The notes beneath the pieces are model-generated. The model saw only the letters and a program-made list of their open reading frames with translations. It ran no database searches and was not told where the DNA came from. Both the position numbers and the translations under genes were made by a program. From positions 1 to 16,120 of the forward strand of contig CAYQIM010000034.1 of the NCBI GenBank assembly GCA_964417555.1: a stretch of 16,120 nt of DNA, given 5' to 3'. Position 1 is the first letter of the stretch; every line of letters starts with the position of its first letter. This document shows, in pieces, positions 7,564 to 13,629 of this stretch. The DNA is from CAYQIM01 sp964417555. GTDB lineage: Bacteria; Pseudomonadota; Gammaproteobacteria; Diplorickettsiales; Diplorickettsiaceae.

Positions 7564-8073
7564 TTACCAATAACTTTTGGGCAAAAAATTCCCTACTTCT
7601 AAAGTCCTTTTAGTTAACTGCATGCTTTCTTTAATTTCTTTTTTGGCAGTAATATCGATAGACATACCTAAAATATTCAACGTTCCGCTAAGCTTATTAA
7701 ATAAGGGAACTTTCAATGTTAAATAAAAATGGTCTTTTCCATCCGGTAAAATGAATTTTTCTTCATCGATAAAATTTTTACCCGATAAAACAATTGAATC
7801 TGTTTCCTTAAACCTATCGGCTATTTCTTTGGTATATAAATCATGGTCTGTTTTCCCTAGGGTGTTTGAAATACACCAAAATTTTTGGTTGTAATTCTTA
7901 GCGCAGCTATTCTGCCACAAATAAGTACCGTCCGTATTTTTTAAAAAGGCAGGACCAGGTAAAGCTTGTAAAATAAGCTTCCGCATAGCGACTTCTGTTT
8001 CATATTTATTTTTAAGTTGCTTTATTTCTAAATGCTGTTTTTCTATAAGTTGGAGTAGTTCTTTTTTATCCAT
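7564..8073 (-). CDS. Stand-alone PAS-domain protein
   Basis: A 169-residue protein. Residues 1-33 form a heptad-like, probably coiled-coil helix (MDKKELLQLIEKQHLEIKQL). Residues about 35-145 form a PAS fold: LPGPAFLKNTDGTYLWQN, GKTDHDLYTKEIADRF, a beta hairpin around FILPDGKDHFYLTLKVPL and the closing ILGMSIDITAKKE. This is the same arrangement as the sensor half of the histidine kinase at 9446. The protein stops just after the linker helix, where a kinase H-box would follow. It is thus either a lone PAS adaptor or the surviving sensor of a truncated kinase; I see no kinase remnant downstream. The start has a good AGGA four bases upstream (8078-8081 on the plus strand). It is divergent from the hydrolase gene, with a shared 175-bp promoter region. 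Confidence 0.8.
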   Translation of the reverse strand: MDKKELLQLIEKQHLEIKQLKNKYETEVAMRKLILQALPGPAFLKNTDGTYLWQNSCAKNYNQKFWCISNTLGKTDHDLYTKEIADRFKETDSIVLSGKNFIDEEKFILPDGKDHFYLTLKVPLFNKLSGTLNILGMSIDITAKKEIKESMQLTKRTLEVGNFLPKSYW

Positions 8074-8248
8074 GATATCCTATCTATAATTAAAATATCC
8101 TTATTGCTATAAGTCGCAAATTTTATATTAACATGAATAAGCGCTAAATAGGATAGACCGTAGCTAATATAGGCCAGCTTGATAAATAGTGTTTTGAAAA
8201 GCTTAATATAGGATTCATAGCTCTAATCTTAACAGTACAATATTAAAA

Positions 8249-9286
8249 ATGAAGCTGGGAAAAGGGATGTTGCCTATTAACGAGAATTATAAGAAATCGG
8301 CCAAGAAACAACGTAACTTCGTTTTGGATTTACAGAAAAAAGAAAAACGCTTAGGCGCCAAAAAAGATGTAAATATCAGATACATATATTTACATTCATT
8401 TTTTAAAGTAAGCCAAGCTGTTCCACCTCTGAAACTATGCAGCCAAGCGGGCAGATCCAAGTTAATCACTTTTTTTTATAGACCTAAGCGTTTAAGAACT
8501 GCGCCTTATCCTACGTTATTATATATTCGAGGAACGGCTTATTGTTCATCGGGCCGATATTATTCTTATCTAACTTGTAGCCATCTGGCAGAAAAATCTG
8601 GCTGTCAGGTTATTGATATTGATTATCGATTGGCTCCAGAACATCCATACCCAGCTGGCTTGCAAGATGTGTATGATGCTTATAAGTTTATAATTAAATA
8701 TGCAAATTTTTTTCAGGTTGATACCAACAAATTAGCTATTTCTGGATATAGTTCTGGGGGAAATTTTGCTAGCTTAGTGGCTATAAAAGCAAAAAATGCA
8801 GGACTACCTTTATCCTTACAAATTTTAATTGCTGCTTTAACTGATTTATCAGGGAGCCTACAGAGTCATAAAAAATTTGAAGATAAAGATAAATTTTCCA
8901 GAGAATTAGCCGACCAGCTTATTGAATTATATTTGCAAAATAAGATCCCTACTCAAGATAGTTTAGTATCCCCTTATTGGTCAAATAACTTATTGGGTAT
9001 GCCCCCTACTTATTTTCTATTCGGCGAATTTGATCGTTTTAGAAGCGAAAATGAAGCTTATGCAGAGAAATTAAAAAAATTTGGCATATGGACGCATAAA
9101 ACTCTATTTAAACAAGAGGTACATAGCATGTTTTGGAAAAATATTCGCGTTTTAGAAGTAGCGGCTAACCAGCTTCGAATGAGCTTTAACTTAGCAAGTA
9201 TACCAAGAGTACCGTCAATCGAACCCTCGATAAATTGGGCTATCTTCAACAAACCCGGAACATCGAAGCAAAATACCCATTTATAG
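8249..9286 (+). CDS. Alpha/beta hydrolase, hormone-sensitive-lipase type (family IV esterase-like)
   Basis: A 345-residue alpha/beta hydrolase. The nucleophile motif GYSSGG gives S168; acid D262 lies in FGEFDRF; H292 lies in VHSMFW. VIDIDYRLAPEHPYPAGLQD (121-140) is the strongly conserved family IV block before the nucleophile. The usual oxyanion motif HGGG is replaced by RGTAYCSSG (94-102), with only a trace of the Gly-rich loop. Activity or substrate range may thus differ, and esterase action on short acyl esters is inferred from the family only. Residues 1-80 are basic and unassigned, with no signal peptide. The ATG at 8249 has no clear ribosome-binding site; an alternative ATG at 8267 follows a GGGAAAAGGG run that is very close. 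It lies 159 bases before the kinase gene on the same strand. Confidence 0.8.
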   Translation: MKLGKGMLPINENYKKSAKKQRNFVLDLQKKEKRLGAKKDVNIRYIYLHSFFKVSQAVPPLKLCSQAGRSKLITFFYRPKRLRTAPYPTLLYIRGTAYCSSGRYYSYLTCSHLAEKSGCQVIDIDYRLAPEHPYPAGLQDVYDAYKFIIKYANFFQVDTNKLAISGYSSGGNFASLVAIKAKNAGLPLSLQILIAALTDLSGSLQSHKKFEDKDKFSRELADQLIELYLQNKIPTQDSLVSPYWSNNLLGMPPTYFLFGEFDRFRSENEAYAEKLKKFGIWTHKTLFKQEVHSMFWKNIRVLEVAANQLRMSFNLASIPRVPSIEPSINWAIFNKPGTSKQNTHL

Positions 9287-9373
9287 TGTTTTCATTTTTA
9301 GTAGATATATTTTTTTTAAAAAATTCTTTATTTCTGCAACAATTAGATTTACAATTTTATTGTGGTCATTTCT

Positions 9374-9402
9374 TTGCATTCAGTATTTGAAATATATATA
9401 TG
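9374..9402 (+). promoter_or_regulatory. Possible promoter of the PAS histidine kinase gene
   Basis: TTGCAT (9374-9379) and TATATG (9397-9402) are separated by 17 bases, 43 bases upstream of the ATG. Both are imperfect matches to sigma-70 boxes in AT-rich DNA, so confidence is low. The ribosome-binding site of the gene, AGGA (9436-9439) six bases before the ATG, is better supported. Confidence 0.25.
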
Positions 9403-9445
9403 TGCGTAAAAACAATAACAATAACGAATCAAAATAGGAACATTT

Positions 9446-10657
9446 ATGAATGGACCAGATAATTCCTTCATCGAAGAGAAAGTATCTCTTGAACAATTAA
9501 AGGCTTTGCTAGCAGAAAAAAATCTGGAGATCGCGCAGCTCAAACAAAAAAATAGTTTACTAAAAAAGATATGTGATAATTTACCTGGCCGTCTCTTCTG
9601 CAAAAATACGGAAGGGATTTATTTATTTTCTAATCGTGATAATACAAAATGCATCCAAATTTCTGCGCGTGAAGAAGCAAAAACGTTGGAGGATTTTCAA
9701 GGAAAAACAGATGTCGATATTTTCCCTACTGAGATGGCAAAAATGTTTCGCGAAGGCGATCTCGAAGTAATCTGCGCAAGAAAAAGTACTGTAAGAGAAT
9801 ATACCTATCCCAACGAACGAGGTCTACACACGACTGAATCCGTTAATAAAATTCCGCTTTATGACGATCAAGGTCGGATTATAGCTGTCATGGGCTATTG
9901 TTTTGATATTACCTATTTGAAAAGCTTAGAAACTAAAGTAAAAAATGCCGGTGTCGCTAAAATTGAATTTATCCGTCATATGCAACACGATACTAAAACA
10001 CCTTTTACGGGGATTATAGGATTAACAAATCTTCTCTTAAAAGATGAAACTGATTCCGAAAAGAAAAGCTTTTTAGAAGCTATTATTTCCTGCACCAATG
10101 AGTTGCTTGAATATTGCGATCGTATCCTTGATTTTTCTAAAGCCGCTGTCAAAAACTTGCCACTCGTTCCCTTAACTTTTCAGCTACGCGATATTGTAGA
10201 TAGTGTAATAAATATGTCTACACCCGTAGCAAAAATTAAACGACTCCATTTATTTATGGATTATGCTGAATCGTTACCTAAAACAGTGATTGGCTATCCT
10301 CATCGTTTAAAAAGTATTTTAGTAAATTTATTAAATAATGCGCTACAGTACACACAGCAAGGCCAGATTCATTTGATAGTGCAACCTAAAGCCTTAACAA
10401 AGACTAATCCTCTGATAATTCAGTTTATCATTAAAGATACTGGCCAAGGCATGTCTTCCGAAAAGCAACTGGCTATCCAGAAGCAACTGAACAATACACC
10501 GACCATAGAAAATGATACTTACGAAGGTAAGGGTTTGGGTTTAAGAATTATTAGTCAATTTTCTAAAGATATGGGTGCAAAAGTTTCTGTTAGAAGTCAA
10601 TTAGGCAGGGGGACGATTTTTACCGTAGAAACTCCCTTAGCAAGCCAAAAGCCGTAA
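9446..10657 (+). CDS. PAS-domain sensor histidine kinase
   Basis: A 403-residue, probably cytoplasmic, hybrid-less sensor kinase. Residues 8-42 are a coiled coil and 45-156 a PAS domain (LPGRLFCKNTEGIYLFSN, GKTDVDIFPTEMAKMF, closing VMGYCFDIT). The dimerisation/phospho-acceptor helix follows with H181 in HMQHDTKTPFTGIIGL; this replaces the usual HELRTP by HDTKTP but keeps His, an acidic residue next to it, and Thr-Pro. The ATP-binding domain has the N-box LVNLLNNALQYT (N294, N298), G1 DTGQGM (331-336) and G2 GKGLGL (361-366). There is no transmembrane segment or receiver domain, and no response regulator gene is adjacent, so its partner is elsewhere. The sensor half resembles the small PAS protein at 7564, suggesting duplication of a signalling module. 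AGGA precedes the ATG. Confidence 0.93.
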   Translation: MNGPDNSFIEEKVSLEQLKALLAEKNLEIAQLKQKNSLLKKICDNLPGRLFCKNTEGIYLFSNRDNTKCIQISAREEAKTLEDFQGKTDVDIFPTEMAKMFREGDLEVICARKSTVREYTYPNERGLHTTESVNKIPLYDDQGRIIAVMGYCFDITYLKSLETKVKNAGVAKIEFIRHMQHDTKTPFTGIIGLTNLLLKDETDSEKKSFLEAIISCTNELLEYCDRILDFSKAAVKNLPLVPLTFQLRDIVDSVINMSTPVAKIKRLHLFMDYAESLPKTVIGYPHRLKSILVNLLNNALQYTQQGQIHLIVQPKALTKTNPLIIQFIIKDTGQGMSSEKQLAIQKQLNNTPTIENDTYEGKGLGLRIISQFSKDMGAKVSVRSQLGRGTIFTVETPLASQKP

Positions 10658-10702
10658 AATAACTTTCTTCAATTAATTTTATCGCCTTTAATTAAAGATT
10701 AA

Positions 10703-10718
10703 AATTAGTTAACTAATT
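10703..10718. promoter_or_regulatory. Perfect 16-bp palindrome downstream of the kinase gene
   Basis: AATTAGTTAACTAATT is its own reverse complement and lies in the spacer between the kinase stop and the toxin-like gene. It could be an operator or part of a weak terminator, as it is followed by AATTTT. AT-rich context makes chance possible. A second palindrome, CTTTAATTAAAG, lies just upstream. Confidence 0.3.
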
Positions 10719-10756
10719 AATTTTAAATATTCAATTGCATAATTAAAGAATTACGA

Positions 10757-10793
10757 TTATCCTTTTATCTTTGTTTTAATAATAAAAGGGTAG
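10757..10793 (+). promoter_or_regulatory. Hairpin that buries the Shine-Dalgarno of the toxin-like gene
   Basis: TTATCCTTTTAT (10757-10768) can pair with ATAAAAGGGTAG (10782-10793) over 12 positions, two of them G-U, leaving a 13-nt loop. The right arm contains AAAAGGG, the ribosome-binding site for the ATG at 10797, and the left arm carries the matching CCTTTT. In mRNA this would hide the site until melted or bound, as in RNA thermometers or protein-regulated leaders. Only sequence complementarity supports this. Confidence 0.4.
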
Positions 10794-10919
10794 ATTATGC
10801 CAAACAACTTCCCTGCTTAGTCAAGCAAACTAGCCGATCCCCTATTTTCAAATAAGTTTCTAAACTTTGAAGAAGACGCGACATTCAATACAGAGGAACT
10901 ATCTCGTAACATACAAGAC

Positions 10920-13376
10920 ATGTATGGTAAGCAAGCGATTTATTTTGAATATCGATCGGGTGAGCCACGAGAACAAACCCTAGCAAGATTAGAACAGTTA
11001 ACAACGGATGCTACTTTTAGGGAACAAATAACACAATGTACCGAAATAATACACAACTGGATAACTACTGAGTTACCGCAACAAAGCGAAATATTTACGC
11101 AACGATTAACTATATTCGAAGGCCATTTATTAACGGATTTTTTTTCTGACCGTCGTGATGTAATGTATAGTCAAGGAAAAAAATGGCTTGAATTTATTAC
11201 GGTTTCGTTATCCGATGTTCGCTTACCTGAAAGTTTTCGTAAAGAACAAATTCGTCATTTGTTATCTTCAAATGCGTTAGAAGTTTGTCCAGGCGGATGC
11301 TTGGGCATTTTATCCGATATTGGAAGTACATTTCAGTCATATTATTCCTTTTCTCCTGCACGACTAAAGAAAGAATTTATAAAAAAAACTTTCGAAGACG
11401 TTGCTATCAACCCATTGTTAGTAAAAATCTTTGGTTCAACGTATGGAAAATTCACTGTGGCTGAAATTATTAGAAACCAATTTGATCTTCCTATAGGCGA
11501 TGAAATCCATGTTATTAATTATTTAAAGAATAAAGTTTCCGCTGATTTTCCTTTTTTGGCTGTAGATGATGACTTTCAAAAGGGTTATGACAACTTGTTT
11601 GAGTGTCGCGGATTATTAGCCTTTCGCGACCAACTCGTAGCTGATTATTTAACACTCTGCCTTAGTCAGTTAACAGCTAATAATTTAGTCGACTTTATTG
11701 CCTCTAAACTTCAAGCCCTTTTTTCTTTGAAAAATGTTGAATTAACATCTGCATTGGAAAGCCAGATAAACCAATTAGGTGTCGATAAAGCTTTTTCTTT
11801 ACATGAGGTTTTAGAAGTCGATGAAGCCGGAAATTCTCAACTAAAACAAGCTATCAATTCACTGAAAATAACGATTGCCGAACGTTTAGTAGAAAGTGGC
11901 TATTTAGGTTTTGACACAAGTCAAGAAAGCCGTTTACGTAGTGAAGAAAGTCCTTTTAGAAAGCGTAACCAACTCGCTAACGATCCTAATTTTGAGGCAT
12001 TAAAAGAGTTTAAATTTTTACCCGACGAAGCAAATTATAGGATTTATTATAATAATATCGAATTGAGCTGGGTCAAAGAAAAGACTAAAGATGAAACTCG
12101 GCGACGGTTAATTCTTGATGTCTTAAAAGAAGAAGGTCCTGAAAAACTACGTCAACTACTTCCTACACTAGAAAATGTTCGACTTTTAGACCATTTAATC
12201 CAGAGTACAGATGACTTAGTGCATTGCATTAAAGCAAATCAAGCTACCCAATGGTTATCACCTATTTTTGAAGGTAATTTTGAATCTTCGCTGCTCTCGC
12301 GTATTGTAGCAGAGACCTACTTCAGAAAGGAAATTTTCAATACATCTCTACAAGATTTTTATTTTCATTTTGATAGGTGGGTAAAAACAGATGACGTAAT
12401 AGTGCGTCGCCTGCTAGAAAATCATCCCCAATTTATAAAGCGTGCCTTGGTTCAGGGTGTAGAACAATTAAGCCGCTACCAAAGCATAAATGAGTTCAAA
12501 CAATTTTCGTTAAGCTATTTCTCCGGTTATTCCTTTATTGATTACATTAATCATTTAAATAAGCTTGGGTTTGCAGATTTTACTGATTTGCATTTTAAAT
12601 TACATCCTTCACTATCCTTAAAACGAAAATTAAATTTACATGAAAAGCTTGATGCCACCCCTACCTTATTTGGTATTGAATTTATGAAGAATGCTGATTT
12701 AAAAAATAGTATCTTTGAGATCCCCTTAATAAAATGTAGCTTTGAAGCGAGCAATCTCGAGTCAGTAGAATTTAAAGCAGCTTTGGAACAAGTATATTTT
12801 TATGGAACCTATTTAGAGAATACAGATTTTTCGCAAGCTAGTTTATCGAGTTTATTTAGTCAAAAGTTTAGCACGATATCCCAAAACAAACCCGGAGAAA
12901 TTTTTCCCTTAGATTTTCAGGGATCATCCTTTTCAAAGCATTCTTTTTTACAAGTATTGCAACTCTACACTAATAACGATCATGCCTGGTTATGGAATCC
13001 TGCTACTGAAGCACTTCAAACGCTTAAACATCCAACGTTTAATAATATAAAAATACAGGCATGGGATTTTTCCGATCCAGAATCAGCGCTGGTCTTTGAA
13101 CGCTTGAATGGAATTACTTTTAGGGATATTGAAGCAAAAGATCAAGTACTGAACTTTGGAAAGTTACTACCTCAATTAAAAATAGAAAACTCCCTATTAG
13201 AAAACGTTATTATCCGCGGCTATTCAGGACAATTAGAGATTGCTCAGTGTAACTTCATAAATGTGCTCTATGAAGATTGCGATCTATCCCGTTCAAATAT
13301 TTTTGAAGCTTTTTTCGGAGAAGTAAAGTTTCAAAAAAAGTACTTTAAATGTCGAGCAATTGCTTTATTTATATGA
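10920..13376 (+). CDS. N-terminal part of the toxin-like gene, pentapeptide-repeat-like end
   Basis: An open frame of 818 residues. Residues 1-580 match no family I can name: mostly helical, soluble, with no signal peptide and no transmembrane segment. Residues about 588-645 (AD L..S.F and similar steps, such as NADLKNSIF, SNLESVEF, LENTDFSQASL) and about 767-801 (CNFINVLYEDCDLSRSNIF) look like pentapeptide repeats, which fold as a square beta helix. The ATG at 10920 has no good ribosome-binding site. Forty in-frame codons upstream lead back to the better start at 10797, interrupted only by one TAG. The last residues (KKYFKCRAIALFI) are read out of frame after an A7 run and are not part of the original protein. 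An intact translation product would need suppression or restart at 10920. Confidence 0.7.
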   Translation: MYGKQAIYFEYRSGEPREQTLARLEQLTTDATFREQITQCTEIIHNWITTELPQQSEIFTQRLTIFEGHLLTDFFSDRRDVMYSQGKKWLEFITVSLSDVRLPESFRKEQIRHLLSSNALEVCPGGCLGILSDIGSTFQSYYSFSPARLKKEFIKKTFEDVAINPLLVKIFGSTYGKFTVAEIIRNQFDLPIGDEIHVINYLKNKVSADFPFLAVDDDFQKGYDNLFECRGLLAFRDQLVADYLTLCLSQLTANNLVDFIASKLQALFSLKNVELTSALESQINQLGVDKAFSLHEVLEVDEAGNSQLKQAINSLKITIAERLVESGYLGFDTSQESRLRSEESPFRKRNQLANDPNFEALKEFKFLPDEANYRIYYNNIELSWVKEKTKDETRRRLILDVLKEEGPEKLRQLLPTLENVRLLDHLIQSTDDLVHCIKANQATQWLSPIFEGNFESSLLSRIVAETYFRKEIFNTSLQDFYFHFDRWVKTDDVIVRRLLENHPQFIKRALVQGVEQLSRYQSINEFKQFSLSYFSGYSFIDYINHLNKLGFADFTDLHFKLHPSLSLKRKLNLHEKLDATPTLFGIEFMKNADLKNSIFEIPLIKCSFEASNLESVEFKAALEQVYFYGTYLENTDFSQASLSSLFSQKFSTISQNKPGEIFPLDFQGSSFSKHSFLQVLQLYTNNDHAWLWNPATEALQTLKHPTFNNIKIQAWDFSDPESALVFERLNGITFRDIEAKDQVLNFGKLLPQLKIENSLLENVIIRGYSGQLEIAQCNFINVLYEDCDLSRSNIFEAFFGEVKFQKKYFKCRAIALFI

Positions 13377-13629
13377 ACGAGGCCATCGTGATTTCACAGA
13401 AGTGGCTCTAGCTGGCCAGATCAACAACGAACACAAGCAACGTTTATCATTAAAGGATGCCATTCTTTCTAAAGAAGCAACGGAACATTTACTCAGTCAA
13501 GGTATCAAGAATTTTTCTGGCACGGATTTGCGACACACCAATAATCTATTAGAACCTTACCTATGGCTATTACTCAGTGTAGAGGAAATAGAAAGAAACG
13601 CCATATTGGTAACTGTATATTGTCCATAG
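13360..13629 (+). CDS. Middle fragment of the toxin-like gene
   Basis: Eighty-nine codons from a TTG, but the frame is open from 13327 and continues the preceding part once the A7 run is corrected: EVKFQKSTLNVEQLLYLYER. It includes DFTEVALAG and NFSGTDLRH, which extend the pentapeptide-like pattern. It is not an independent gene; there is no ribosome-binding site before the TTG. Its stop at 13627-13629 is either a second frameshift relic or, in the two-gene reading, the true end of the first gene. Confidence 0.45.
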   Translation: MLYLYERGHRDFTEVALAGQINNEHKQRLSLKDAILSKEATEHLLSQGIKNFSGTDLRHTNNLLEPYLWLLLSVEEIERNAILVTVYCP

